A stretch of DNA of 64,000 nucleotides from Paramacrobiotus metropolitanus (Eukaryota; Tardigrada; Eutardigrada; Parachela; Macrobiotidae). Shown piece by piece: positions 34,552 through 47,500 of the stretch. The position numbers and the translations under genes are program-made. How positions within the stretch are numbered: position 1 is the stretch's first letter; the number at the start of each line of letters is the position of its first letter. The DNA is taken from positions 682,001 to 746,000 of the forward strand of contig NW_026570253.1 in assembly GCF_019649055.1 (NCBI RefSeq). Reading direction: 5' to 3'. A model generated the notes under the pieces. That model ran no database searches, was not told the DNA's origin, and saw only the letters and a list, made by a program, of their open reading frames with translations.

Positions 34552-36098
34552 TGCTAAGAAATACATTTTGGTTTTGAGGACCATTAGATGGCGCCTTACT
34601 TCGTTGAATTGATGTCTTCTTACCCTATATGCTCACTTTTTTGATTCCGATGTGCTTGTTGTACCGCCAAGGCTGGGTGCTTTCTATTCATTCGTATAAT
34701 TTATTTTTTAACACTTTTTCGCAGCGTTTTAAGTTTTTTCCCGATTTTGTTACTGTGATGTGATTTTCAACCACTTCGAGGTTGAAATTATAAAGTTGAA
34801 AGCATGTGTCGTAAACACTTTTTTAAAATAATTAGAGTATTACAAACATTCGTATTGGATAAGTTGAACTGTGTATTGGGATAAACAGGTGATTTTACTG
34901 GCTCACTGTTTAAAGGAAGCTGCAAAACCTACAGATTCACCAGCAAAAACCACATGTTTTGGCACACTGAACCATTTCATTTTTGGAAATCCCTTTTCAC
35001 CCCCGTTTTTTATAGCCACCCCCTTTTCTCACCCTGTTAATTACACTATTACAGGCACCCTTTTTTACAGTTACGTACAGTAAGAACACCCTGTTTGCGA
35101 TTATACAGACACCCATTTCCTTGTCCATTTTCAGGAATCTGACATTTTTTAGATTTTATATTTCACCGATGCCAGTGAAATTCATAAACTTTTGTTATAT
35201 ATGACCTTTCCACCGGGCAAACGACAATATCGACTGAAACGTTTGCATCTTTGACATGAATTTCGTTGAGTACTTTACTTGGTCCAGCATTTCTACCGCA
35301 GTTCTGCATCCTCGGTTGGTTATTTCCGCTTTGATGCGAACGTTTGCGATAGATCGTCAGGACTCAGCACACAACAGCCCGCAACATCTTTGCCTGTCTC
35401 ATTACCCGTTTGAAGTCGTACGGTTGTTAATGCCTTTAGCGACTTCTGGACCGATAGTTAACGATACCATTGTCTTTTTCTACGCCGAGTTTATATTTAG
35501 CCGTGAATTTTCTGGAAGCTTCTTCCATCTTTCCTGAATGAGCGGGTGGTTGTGACTTGTGAGTCACTGGTGACCCACGAACTTATTGTTATTCGTTAAT
35601 CCTTAGAACTTAAGTACGCGCATGCCGAACGTTAAACTGCGCATATAATCAACTGTCAAAAGGGTGCCTACAAAAATCAGGGTGTCGTCTTAAAAGAAAT
35701 TACTTAATTAAAAAAGGGTGCCTATAATTAACGGAGTGTGGAAAATGGGTGGCTATAAAAAACGAGGGTGTTTGGGGTAGCTATAGTCAGTATAGTGTCA
35801 CCCTTTATTTTATTTACAGTTGATCGATTCAAACAGATGTACAAGGAAAGCTCAGAGCTGTCTTTCAACCGATTTATTTTGTTGTGGGAGTAGCGTTTTG
35901 GCGAGTAAACTTCGAGAACTGTAAACGACTTCCGATTATCGCCACTTTTTCTGCAAGTGAAAATTTTGGTTTTATGTTTTTATTAATCCCACACCGCCGA
36001 TTACGCAAGATACAAAACTGTAACCTTGCAAGAGTCCTATCTATGCTCACTTGTGTGCATTATTACTGATTTTCTATCAGATTTTCTACCAGTACTGT
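34552..36098. other. Intergenic region with an inverted-repeat element
   Basis: Convergent 3' ends of the zinc transporter and the small coiled-coil gene. Half of it is occupied by the inverted repeat at 34998-35770. No gene assigned; a 93-codon open frame at 35256-35537 lies inside that element and shows no recognisable domain. Confidence 0.5.
34998..35770. mobile_element. Foldback-like element with long imperfect inverted repeats
   Basis: The left arm (about 34998-35115) contains CACCCCCGTTTTTTATAGCC, then GTTAATTA and GGCACCCTTTTTT; the right arm (about 35655-35770) contains the same blocks in reverse-complement order. The best block (about 24 bp) differs at one position. The motif GGCACCCTTTT is repeated within the arms. 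The interior of about 540 bp has no recognisable transposase. Exact ends and target duplication were not resolved. Confidence 0.6.
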
Positions 36099-37164
36099 CT
36101 ACAGAGGCGCTCGGCTGCTCATATCGCGAATGAGTTTTTCCAATCTCCGCACCTGAAACGCAACAGAGGCGAAAATTACTGTTATAAAATAAATGAGTTG
36201 TAGACCATGAGTACTACACTGTAACTACAGTAGTCGTACCGTATTGTGCACTGCGGCCTGCATCCACGTACTTATATAAATATTCGTACTCACTTATACT
36301 GCATAATCTTTTATGGTGAACAGTACGAAATTACTAATTAAACATATCTCAGTAAATTAAATTTTAATAGGTTAATTTAGTTATCATTTTTAAATGCTTC
36401 AGGTACGCTGTACAGAGAATCACCTCAGCGTCCGTCATAGTGTCAGTGCGTGCGATTCTCTTCTCGGTGAAGTCCATTTCCATGAACGTCTGAAACCGGA
36501 GGGCATCGATGGCACTATCCTGTGCCGCAATTAGGACCCGATTCTCCACTTCCTATTGCACATTTCACTGACAAATCTTCGCGTTTATTTAATCTCTATG
36601 CACCTTGCATGAACGATAGTTCCATTAGCTGCGCTACCGAATATACGTACCCATAGTTTTTATGGAATGTTATGCGGAAACATGCAGTAGTGTATGCTGT
36701 CATTTGTATCAGTGAAAGTGTTAACTTATATTATACGAGTAGATATTCAACAACGCTTCTATAGCTACATACGAGTAGGCATTTATATGGCGAAAACAGC
36801 TTACAATTAATGCAATCTACCATATATATACTGTAAGTGTACACTCTTCATATCATAAGTTGTTTTTTGTACGAGTACTAGTACTTACTCTCAGTCTTCT
36901 CTGCCGGAAGTTCTCATGCGCCAACCGGAGTTTTGCCGCCAAATACCTACATTATTCTTTTAATTTACATACTCATAACTGGAGCTGTTTTGTTAATTGT
37001 GTTCATAAATATAGCACAAGTTAACCTATCAGTGAACAATATTACGATTATTTTTATAACAGTTTGAGAGACCATTAATTATGTGCGCATTCTTTATATA
37101 TGTCGAAAGCAGTCCAGAAACAGGATTTTCATGGCTCTTACGGTAACTGCGAGTTTCCAGACAT
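36099..37164 (-). CDS. Small coiled-coil protein of unknown function, 4 exons
   Basis: Minus-strand exons in coding order 37164-37142, 36946-36889, 36552-36424, 36152-36099. Each has a good donor and acceptor and the phases (2, 0, 0) close from ATG to stop, giving 87 residues. The protein starts MSGNSQLPYLAAKLRLAHEN and is highly charged and almost entirely helical, with heptad-like spacing (RRLREVENRVLIAAQ; FMEMDFTEKRIARTD; VRRLEKLIRDM). There is no signal peptide or membrane segment. I do not recognise the family. Size and composition would suit a small subunit of a coiled-coil complex, which is inference. The gene is divergent from EBAG9 and converges with the zinc transporter. Confidence 0.65.
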
Positions 37165-38652
37165 AGCTTCAAAATTCCTGTCAGCATCGCCGGTCATCTG
37201 CAGATGGGAGCGCTTCTTCGTATTTCCGGTATCCGTTTAAAGTACTAGTGATCTGCGGACCAATGTTGACGATACAGGCTTTTTCAGGCAAATCTTGGCT
37301 TTTGACGATCCAACTATTAGCTATTAGCTATGGTGCTGTTAATTTTGTATTTAAGACGCAATACGTATGCAATAACGGCCACGCTGAAAATATTGATAAC
37401 TACTTAATTAGATTACGAAAAACTTGGTTGCCAATTTCGTTTACTTGTGCGACCTCCCAAGTTTCTGCTGTTGCTATAGAATATTGTCATTTTCCGTTCA
37501 TATGCCATGCTACGCGGTCAAGCGTTTATAGAAAGGTCACACAACAAACTTGGTTGGCAGGCGCTAATTACAAACAAATAATTCACTTTGCCTCAATTTT
37601 ATTTTTGCCTCAATTGTCTGCTTTTTGCGATATTTTGAACACACGCTTTTCCCTTCACATTTATTTTAACAATCTGAAATACCCGTTGCATAGTTTTACA
37701 AGTAATTAACGAATCAAGTACTTATTTCTAGATAGGTTTTTTATAAGCACTTTAGGATTATATAATATGCCGGCTTTTGTAGTCTGATAAGTTTTAGAAG
37801 ACCCGTCAGATAGTTTTACAAGTAATCAACAAAACAAGCAAACAAACAAAATTAAGGCGATTTCTCTCCTAGCTTTATCCAGAACGGCAGTGATGGAGCA
37901 TAAAAGACTCCTGAAAAATGTATTAACACCGTACTTTATACATCTGGTAAGGGTTAGTCCCGACTCCCAACTATCTAGAAAACCGTTTTCTGCCGGTAGT
38001 TTGCTCGCAGGTAAGTAGATACTCGAATTGTACATTGTGGAATTCCTACAAATTAATAAAATACGTACAACTTACAAGCACATAAACGGTCATTACTGCT
38101 AAGCGTATTCTCAGAAATATGAAAAACTCAAGAAAATAATCACAAGAAAAATGTAATCTACGGAGCTAGCAGTAACGTATTGTTCAGCGTCCAAATTAAG
38201 TGCATTATAAATCTGGTTGAATAAAAATGTAGCTGTAAGCAGTAAGCCTGTATAAAAAATTGCTTTCAGAATTGCAATTGCAAACTGCAAATTGTACTTG
38301 CTTTTCGGAATAAAACTAACAATAAATTAAATACTTCGTGCTCGTAACATCCGGATTCCAAGGGCCGATTCGGTGATCCTAACTGGCGTGTGCATTGCAC
38401 ACTCGCGCTTGCACTTGATGCTGCACTTTCACCACGGCAAAACCAGCAAATGCATGCACGATGCCAAATTTCGAAAAAAATGCTTAAATGTTCTGCTTAT
38501 TTTGTCAAAAGTTTTGCCAAACTTTTGTGGATGTTAGAAGTAATTACTATTTTGTGTACCCATAATATTGTGAATTCTTAATAGCAGCTGATTGTACTCT
38601 GTATGCGGTTGATGCAGTGACTGATCTGCCTGCGGTGTGTGCCATCACTGCC
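37165..38652. other. Divergent intergenic region upstream of EBAG9
   Basis: Contains a 154-codon plus-strand open frame (37248-37709) that is AT-rich, lacks an ATG at its first codon and has no recognised domain. A short direct repeat AGTTTTACAAGTAAT occurs at about 37692 and 37812. The 3' part ends in TTAATAGCAG (38587), possibly the acceptor of the EBAG9 first coding exon. Confidence 0.45.
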
Positions 38653-39920
38653 ATGAAATGCCGATCCCCCTTCATCTGGATCCTACACTGCCTGAAATCC
38701 GCCTGGCGCCTCTTATGTGGCAAGAAGCGTCCCAACCCCGAAACGGCCGGACCCCTGACGGGCGTTACCGTTAATCCCGCACCTTCTAGTCCTTTGGTGC
38801 AGCAGGTGGAGTGCGGCCGTTGAATTGCAAGGGAAGCCGCGAATTAATGCAGCGCGCACTGTGTGTTGTAGGGCAGCGACGCATGGTCGTCCAACTGGGA
38901 TAACGCGCCCAGCGTGAACAGCTCGTCTGAACCAGCGGCGATGTCTTCTCTGGGATTGACCCGCGGGAACAGCGTTAAATACTCCGCCACGGAGGCCTGG
39001 AGGGAGTCGTTGATTAAACAGAAGACGGCGCCGCCTCCGCCGCCCGAAGTCGAAGAGGAGCAGAATTTCTTCGACCATATGGAGCCCACGCTCCGCAAAC
39101 CCAAAATGGTACATCTTGAATATTTAGCACCTTTCACTTTTCTAGTGTCGTGCAGCTCTCGCGCGGCACTGCCTGTTCCATTCATGCAGTTTTCTTTTAG
39201 CGCTTGCGTTTTTGTAAGGCATCATCTGGTGGCAACCGATTTATTTTGGCGATTGTGTTTTACGTTATTGTTGCTGATTGCAGGTGAAAGTGTGGAGTGA
39301 CGCCGAGAGCGCTGCTCAAGATGAATTTTCCTCGCGCTTATCTTTTAAGCCAGCTGCTGTGCCCAATCTCGTACGTAATGTGGCGTGCAGTTTTTTTGGG
39401 AGCATGAAAGTCTTTTTACCATTTAAACGTGTAAAATGCGTTAAAAAATTGGTCCGATATTGCGGATTTCCGAACTCCTGCACGTAAACGGGAAATTAAA
39501 TAATTACCATGTTTCAAAAGGAACTTGCATTGCCAACGTTTTTCCATAGAATAACCATGGAGCGTCGCCGGTGTTTTTATTTTTAAAAATTGTTGTCTAA
39601 AATGAAAACGATGTCCGTGGCATCAGCGGTACGAGCAGCTTTGATTTTTCGGAATAATTGCTTTTAAGCTAGGACGGCAAACGGCTGCTTCCTCCAGAAG
39701 CAGCGAGCTAATACACTCAGACTGATTCCTGCATTCGCATTTGCAGAAAGCGGAATTGGACTGGATGGAAGAAGGCGAAGGGGCCGGAAGTTGGGAAGCA
39801 TCCATCGACGAAATAGATCCGCGTGCAGCTAAAAAGGCTAAGAGGAAAGCAGCTAAGGAGCAAGCCGCATCTTCCGCCCAACAGACTCAAGATGCGCGTG
39901 TCCGGAAGCAAATGGTTTAG
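38653..39920 (+). CDS. EBAG9: EBAG9/RCAS1, Golgi-associated membrane protein, 4 exons
   Basis: EBAG9 is a Golgi-localised protein that modulates vesicle trafficking and regulated secretion. Exons 38653-38805, 38872-39108, 39284-39370, 39747-39920, all phase 0, giving 216 residues (family about 213). The N-terminal segment FIWILHCLKSAW followed by a Cys- and basic-rich stretch matches the palmitoylated membrane anchor of the family. Next come an acidic tryptophan-containing segment (DAWSSNWDNAP), the conserved DHMEPTLRKPKM, FSSRLSF, and a C-terminal Ala/Lys/Gln-rich coiled coil. The frame extends a little upstream of 38653 without another ATG. Confidence 0.88.
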
Positions 39921-40399
39921 AATAGAACTTTCCCAGAAGAAACCGTGTCTTCCCCTTTTCTCCGCGTCTTATAAACGAAAATACTGATACTGTCTTGCGT
40001 TTCATCAGAAGTGGTAGGTGCATATCAGTATGTTCGTTTTTCTAATCATTTTTTAATTGTATTAAAAGCAGTTTTTTGTTTTGTTGGATTACGTTGGTTC
40101 TCTGCAAAATCCGGTGGTTAAAATTGATAAAATATTATTTCTCAAACGTTATCCATTCTGCTCCTGATTGCAAAAAAATTTAGTACAGTAAAACCGATCA
40201 GAATACCAACCCAGATGGAAGAAACATCCCATCAGCCAGGAAAAACACCCAGATTAAATCATGAATATTATCACGCATAAAATCAAAAAAGAATCCTCGA
40301 TGGCACTTAAGGTAATTAAGAACTTAACAAATATGCATTATTAGGTCCAAATAGCGTAAAACTCGGCAGTTTGCACCAGGGGTAAACAAGTCGCCCATA
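39921..40399. other. Intergenic, convergent 3' ends of EBAG9 and PGAM5
   Basis: About 480 bp, AT-rich. No gene, RNA or repeat recognised. Confidence 0.6.
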
Positions 40400-42699
40400 T
40401 CATGAAGTCGTCAGCTGGTTGGGTGGGATATGTCCCGAATCACCGAATGTGCGTAGGCTCACCTGTTCAACATGAATATTTGTAACGTGATAAAGGCATA
40501 ATATTACGTATTGTTATTCTTGTCTGCAAATATGTACCAGTAAAACAGCAAATAGGCTGAAATATTTAAAAAGACGAATTGCTTACAGACGTTGTACTTA
40601 TAACTGTAAGCTAACGGTTTACAAAAAATCTTACCCGTCCATTAGGGCGTATGGTCAGCCACGTTATACTGGAGTGGTGTAGGGACATCCGTAACCACGC
40701 TTCTGGAGGTAACTGCAGAGCTCTGAAATTCACATACTGTTAGTAGTATTTCAAGCAAACTACAAGCAGTAATAACCATAAACGTTAGCACTATAAAACT
40801 ATAGCAAAACAACGTCATTTAACTACAGAGTACAGATGACGCAAACAGCCTTTCGCATCAGCACAGAGCGCCATACAAGTCTTATTAATGGCGACTCGAA
40901 CTAAAGCAACAATCAATCCATTCTGATCGATAAAGCAAGGGAAAACTATGCATTATATCGATTTCAGATGCCTAGGTCGCTGTCGTGACCGGCGTATTAG
41001 CAAAAGAGCTGAGATGGATTAAGTGATTTCGTACACCGGCATAGTCAAGTAAAAAGTGCCTCCCAGTGGTAATTTTACAACCGCTTCCATTAGAAGGATA
41101 AACGAGTTTAAAACAACAGGCCCACCTGCAGACAAAATAGCGAATGACGTTGGCATGGCATACGATGATCTCATAACTGTCCTTCTCCTGATCAGGATCA
41201 GCGCGATGAATGAAACGCCGGAAGGCCGCCTCTATCCGCGCCCCGTCCTCAAAGTACTGCTAAAACACAATTAGCAAAACATGATGAACACATTATAAAG
41301 AAATTTAAAAGGTATTTTTTGAAATTTCATTACGAACTTGAGATACCAATGGCAATTAAAAAAGCGCATCAGTTTTTCGTAGTAATTCAATTTATAACAA
41401 CAAAATCCCACCTGAGCACCCGGTCGCCAGCTGGCCACCGGTGGTTCGGGAGGAATAGGAGCGCCCTCACGGATCAGATCAGTGCTCTCTAGCTCAACTC
41501 CTGGCAAGGATGAGGCAATAATTTGAGCAGTTTCCCGAGCACGGCACATGCTCGAGTGGATCAGTTTTGTCCAGGGAAAGTTTAAGTCACGCAGACGTTT
41601 TCCCGTGTTCTGCGCTTGTGCGCGGCCTATGAAAATGTATGAGTATTGCAGTTTACAATATAAAAGGCGTAGAAGATAGCGACTGTCTAATGCAACTCAA
41701 CCGACTCTCTTTTTTATTACGTTATCTTAATTACTTCTGCCAATTTACCCAGAAACAGAGCTTTAACTTTGTATTGCTTGCTTACCTAGTTCTGTGAGCA
41801 TACGACATTCATCTGAGATCCCATCCACAACATAATGTCCATGTCGGATGAAAAATAAATTCCGCGTAGCTTTAGGTGTCGCCGCCGCTAAGTCCGGTTC
41901 CCGAGCATCAGGCTTGGCTTTTGGCCGTATCAGATTGGCTGGCTCACGTCTGTCCCAGTCTACAAGAACAAATCACTAAATCAACAACTGGTAAATGCAT
42001 TTGATGCATGGTGAATTCCCAACGACAGTTTTATTCAGGACATCCTCAAAATACTGACAACATGCGCTTGCAGCAGTGCTGCCGATTAAAAAATCTTAAG
42101 TCGAGGTGGAATGATGCACCGTTTATCATTTACGATTATAAAATAACAAAATTAATCAATGTAAATGTGTGAAAATTTTCCCCATACGTACATACACTCA
42201 TACGAATTTAAAAAAGGGAAATCACTGGGAGAAATTTACTTTTAGAAATTTAGTATCAAAGGGTGTTCCAAATTTTTCCAGAACTACTGCTATCAGTAAT
42301 CAGTTTGACAGAAAGTCACGACAAAAACTTGTGTAGGATGTCGATGATGTAAGAGAATGCTGTAAGGCGCACGCGACGATTTCCTTGCTCCAACCCGGAC
42401 TAATTATCAACAAAACTCACGATCACGGATCACCTGCAAAAGTTGACAAAACAACCCTTACTCTGATCCCATCGGCCACAGGAACTGGGCCCAGGCCCAT
42501 CACAGGGGATCGCTCCGGGTGGCGGACCAGGATACAGATGGACGAAATTTGTGGAGGCATTGGCCACTTCCACGGGTTGCGCGCACTGTGCCACCACGTC
42601 GTCATTCTTCCAAATACTGGCGATGGCTGCCGCGGTGCCTGTACTGGCCAGCAGACCCAACGACGCCAATAGCGCCTTCTTTCCCGCTCCCACAGGCAT
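40400..42699 (-). CDS. PGAM5: PGAM5, mitochondrial Ser/Thr protein phosphatase, 6 exons
   Basis: Mitochondrial histidine-phosphatase-fold enzyme acting on phosphoproteins in mitophagy and cell-death signalling. Minus-strand exons in coding order 42699-42462, 41959-41786, 41626-41412, 41256-41126, 40722-40635, 40462-40400; phases close, 302 residues. An N-terminal hydrophobic segment ([12 protein letters not shown]) fits the mitochondrial membrane anchor. The multimerisation motif WDxNWD is present as WDQNWD and is split by intron 1. Catalytic core: FIRHGHY (phospho-His), [45 protein letters not shown] [10 protein letters not shown] with the second histidine, and the family C-terminus [11 protein letters not shown]. 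The frame runs upstream of 42699 only through a GTG, so this ATG was chosen. Confidence 0.94.
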
Positions 42700-43571
42700 A
42701 TCACGCAGGATGAGCACACACCGTACGGATCATCGACACAACATTCTCCAATGACAAGGAAGATAGTACGTGGGAAAAAACAACTGGAATCCAACCAGAA
42801 TCAGTTTTATCAAGGAGGAAATCTTCGGAAGTTGCGATTGGTATCTACTATCAACTTGATACTGAAACCCACATGCTTGGAGATGACGAAACTGTTACAA
42901 ACCACATGCTCGTGCCCGTGATTTGTGCACCGTGTGGCTGTCCAGACAGAGGGCTCAATAGTGCTGTGGTAATCCACCCGGGCCAAATTTACTAAGCAAT
43001 CAACCAGCAATGAAAACTCTTCAACAAATTTCGCTAATTAAGATCCTTTTGATCGTATTTAATTTATCTTTTTGCTAGTGTTTTTTTGTTAATATCTATA
43101 TTCCTGAGCAATTTGTTTCAGCAATTTGTTTCAATTTGTTCCTGTGATTGACACGGTATTTGTTTGTCAAATATAGCAAACCATCAGACGCATCCGGTAG
43201 GATCGGAGAATATGTCTGAACAGTCACAATTTCTGTTACGTTTATCGTCATATTAATCTCTCGGAACAGGGAAGCTGTATTGCATTTTCGTTTCCAGCAT
43301 TTGCACAGTGCGTCGAGCTAGCAGCTCCACGTAAAGTGCCCGTACACTGCTTTCCGCTTTAAGCCGCTCACTACTGCCGCATTTGCGAACGCCGTTTAAT
43401 AAGTTCACTACTCGTACAGTAATTTTGAAAATCTGCGGAAGTTCTCTGGATTTCAGTGGTGCTTGTCCTGGTTTATCCAGCTAAGGTCTTACGACGACTT
43501 GCATCTTTTCTCAGCTTTTTGCTGCCTTATTCCACTTTATTTCGTCAGATCGTATTTTATAATTGCTAATA
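42700..43571. other. Divergent intergenic region between PGAM5 and RPLP1
   Basis: About 870 bp between start codons pointing away from each other. A pyrimidine-rich stretch near 43500-43550 (CTTTTCTC, CTGCCTTATTCC) would suit the 5' TOP start of a ribosomal protein mRNA, but the exact start cannot be read from sequence. No other gene seen. Confidence 0.45.
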
Positions 43572-44326
43572 ATGGCCAGCAAGGAAGAATTAGCCTGCGT
43601 TTACAGCGCTCTCATCCTTATGGATGACGACGTGACGATCTCGGTAACTTCGGGGTTCCCGGCTGCCCTAGGCCTCCTGGCTAGTACTTGTCACTATCGT
43701 GGTTCTTTTTACAGGGCGACAAGATCACCACGCTTCTAAAAGCTGCCAACGTAGAGGTGGAACCCTACTGGCCAGGTAAGAACTAAATCTCCGCGTTTCA
43801 CGAACTTCCTCTGTAAAGCGGTATTTGCCGGTCGGTTTTTTCTCCGCTTTTTTATGTTTTCTTCGGCACATTAGTTCAGAGATGCTTTTAGCTGATTTAC
43901 TTTTGCGCTGAATGGTTTTTGTATGTGTGATTATCTGTAATGAATTACTCTCTGGTGAAACTGCAGTGTTTCACATGCTGTTTGGTGTTTCGTCATTTTT
44001 CTTTTCTGTGTGTGCAGATCTCTTTGCCCGGTCGTTGGAAGGTGTTAGTTTGAAGGAGCTAATATCCAGCTTCGGAAGCGCAGCGCCGGCTGCCGCCCCC
44101 GCAGCAGCAGCCCCTGCCGCCGCTGCACCGGCTGCGAAGGCCGAAGAACCAGCAAAGGGCAAGAAAGAAGGTAACTTCGCGCATTTTGAATTTCTCGTTT
44201 GATTCGTTGTTTATGCGGGAGTTCGCATCGCAGAGTTGATTGTTAAATGATTTTTTTGGCGTTGCAGAGAAGAAGAAGGAGGAAGAAGAAGAGGACGACG
44301 ATATCGGTTTATCGCTGTTCGATTAA
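43572..44326 (+). CDS. RPLP1: 60S acidic ribosomal protein P1, 4 exons
   Basis: Stalk protein of the large ribosomal subunit that recruits translation factors. Exons 43572-43643, 43715-43775, 44018-44170, 44268-44326; phases close and give 114 residues, the standard length. The N-terminal dimerisation domain (MASKEELACVYSALILMDDD, ITTLLKAANVEVEPYWP, LFARSLEGVSLKELI) is followed by an Ala/Pro-rich hinge and an acidic tail ending DDDIGLSLFD. The usual animal tail is DDDMGFGLFD, so two positions differ in the factor-binding peptide while the final LFD is kept. Confidence 0.97.
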
Positions 44327-44375
44327 ATTTTTTTGTTATCTGTATTTCAAATTTACAAAATGAAAGAAGACCGTG

Positions 44376-44381
44376 AATAAA
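44376..44381 (+). terminator. Polyadenylation signal of RPLP1
   Basis: AATAAA located 50 bp after the RPLP1 stop codon, the expected position for a short ribosomal protein 3' UTR. Confidence 0.7.
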
Positions 44382-44538
44382 AATTAAAATCGCACACCAT
44401 AATTTTCTTGTTCGTTGTTCTGCAGTTACTGCATTTAATTAGCAGCACAGCGGAATTAGATAAACGTGCATGTGATAGAAAATTTCATGGTCGAAAATTT
44501 TCAACGTAAAACATCCTCACCGGAAACATGCAATTTAT

Positions 44539-47500
44539 CTAATAATCAGTGAGTTTCTTCTTCAGTAACATTTCTAATTTTTTTATTCTTCCGGATTCTG
44601 GCTCGGTCACCGAATGCGGAACGCCATCCCCATGTATTTGTTGGGAACTGGATGGTGCTTGATTTCGATAGAGTTCAGAGAATATTGGTTGATCGCCGCG
44701 TTTCACGCCCTGCAAAATATAACTCGGAATAAATTCATTTAATCTCAAGGAAACATTCTCAGGGAAACATTAACTTGAAAAATTCTTCCGTTTGTTCTGT
44801 GTCAAAACGAAACTGCTGCACAATCAGCGTATTCAGTTCACGTACACGGTACAGTCGTTATAATCAGACATGAATCACGAAAACTTTGCACAAATCCAAA
44901 AAAGTCAAAAAGGGCACAACTCCAGCTGGGGCAGACACAGCGGCCGCCGCAGCCATATTGCCGTAGCCCAGGAACAGATACGGTCACAATATTTCATAAT
45001 TCAATCTTATTAATTCTGTGTCGGCCGACCTCTAATCCAAAAGTACATCAACAAAGTTAAAAATCACGCACCTTCATTTCTAGAATTTTTCCAAGTTCAT
45101 TCGTGTCCGACTCGGGCATAAGCTGGACGTACTTCTCAATGAACGCCTTTGGTGAATCATGCGGTGTCATGATCACTTTAAGGATCATTTCCGCTTTGGT
45201 CATTCCTTTCGTTACAATTTTTGTAAAGCTAAAACATGTAAATAAACCTCATTACGAACGTTGTTCACCACGATAACATCATACCATTTGTACCTTGACG
45301 GCGGTTTTCTAGAGATCTGAGATCCAAGCGAGGGAAGATCTAATAAAACGGTCTTCAACATGTGCGTGTCCAGCAGCAGCTGTTCCGCTCCCACTGCGCT
45401 GATTGGTTTACACTTGTAAACATGCGCGATATACTTTGGTATGAATGTGTTGGCAAACTTAATGCAAAACTGCGTGAAATATTTTCGGGAAGAACTCAAA
45501 TAGCTGCGCAGAACTGGTAGGGTAGTGCGGAGATGGGACACAACGGCAGTGACGAAGCCGCTCTGATCACCAACAACTTCCACCGACTGCCACTGTTTCT
45601 TGATCATGGCCACGAGCGCTGGCTCACAGGCGGCTTCCAGATCGTTGACAAGCAGCTGGATGCTGTTAGTGATTATTCTAGAAAACCAACGTTATGAAAT
45701 CAAAACAAGGACACAGCACAATCATAATTCGTGAGTTACGTTTACCTAAATTTTGCGCCTAGGAGACACGGTATGTAAAACAATTTCAGTTTACTCTACA
45801 ATACTCGTAGGTATTGTATAACATACCGTAAGTGAAAAAAAATTAAAGCCACCCATTCAGATACGTGCATAGCGCCCTCACTTAAGAATGATTTTGAGTC
45901 CACTGCTAACACAATAATCCGTAAAAGTTATAAAAATTATTCAAAATTTGCAATTGGTTTTCGAAGGCATTGTTGTAGTACAATGTAGTACAGCTCATTC
46001 TCTCGCTTTCTGGTCTACGAAGCAATACTCCCAGGAATTATATATCGTTTTGTTTACAATTTTGAGTAAATCAGCTACTTCTATAAAACAAACTTTATTG
46101 CACTGCCACTTTGCACTGTACGTACATATTGAAGTTTTCTTGCTCAGGTGAAAAATCAATCTCCGATGCCAGTTCCGGCCCCACTTTCTCCTTCAGCTTA
46201 TCTTCCAGCTGTTGTATGGTTTCACAGCAATATTCCGCCGTGGTCAAAATACTGCAAATCTTTCTTAACTCATCCTCCGTTAAACGGGCTATCAGCATGT
46301 CGCCCTCTTTTAGGAAACTCTGGATCAATCCCGTCGTGGCCGCGGAAATGCTGGCAACGCCTGTCTGACTTTTCGGCAAATTGTTCAGCAGCATCCGCTG
46401 ACCATAAGATTTTAGATGTTTACGAAAGACATTGGCCAGTTGCACTAGGGCATGTCCACCGTATGTCAACTGGGTGCACTGTAGCATGGATTTCTTGTAG
46501 AAAATAAACAAATCGGCGCAACTCGGAAGAACGATGCCGAGACCGCCTTCATGGAGGGCCGCATCGGTTGGTTTGGGAACACCTTTGCTACGGAAATCTT
46601 CTACCAGTTTATCCATGATTTCACCGAGATTTCTGAAAAATATCATAATAAAACCCCTCTTAAAACATCCATACGACATCGATAAGTTAAGTATTATTTC
46701 AATTCCTGCTAATAAATTAGCTAACACTGCAAAACTGCAAATCACATTGTTCATTAGGTTCATTAGGCTTCTCAACAAAATCAGTGATCTGAAAATTTAG
46801 AGTAATTTAAATTTCAGGACTACTCTAGATACTGTAATTTTGGGTCAGTACAACTTTACAAGCAAACGGAAGCAAAAAAAACTGTTGTAATCAGGAAGAC
46901 ACTAATCAATTGTGCACTGAGTGAAGTGTTTGTATCATACCGATCTTTAGAGTCGATGTAGATATCCATAAACGACTCAAAGCAACGTGAAATAATTCCT
47001 TGGAAAGGTGCTAGAGCAGACTTCGGTGGAAGACTAGTGACCTATCGTAAATCCAAAATAAACCCCATTTTTCATTAAATTATGTCAATCGAGGTAACAC
47101 CAACGTGCGCAACACCTTATCATTCGCGTTATGATTATGATGATTTCCATCAGAATACCATTCAGAATACCAGAATGCTTCTATAATTATTACACAGATA
47201 CGACGAATATTGCCGTTGCTTGCAAATTAAATTTAATAATTATAATATAAACTTACTAACTACAAGTTAACTGTACCCACTTCGCTTCTGATTATCGCAC
47301 CTTCACTTCGCTCTTCAAGCTTGTGTCACTTTGTTGAATTTGCTCAAAGGGATTTTTGTCCGTAGGATATTCCACCGGTTTTTGCTGTTTTATTCGAGCC
47401 GCGCCCTTCGATCAAAATAAAACGTTAGCGCAAACTGTCCGGAAAAAATACCACAATTAGAACTAATCGGGATCCGTTACCTGCAGTATCATGGGAACAT

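Noticed and set aside
35256..35537. 93-codon open frame inside the inverted-repeat element as a transposase
   Set aside because: No catalytic motif or DNA-binding domain is visible and the first codon context is poor.
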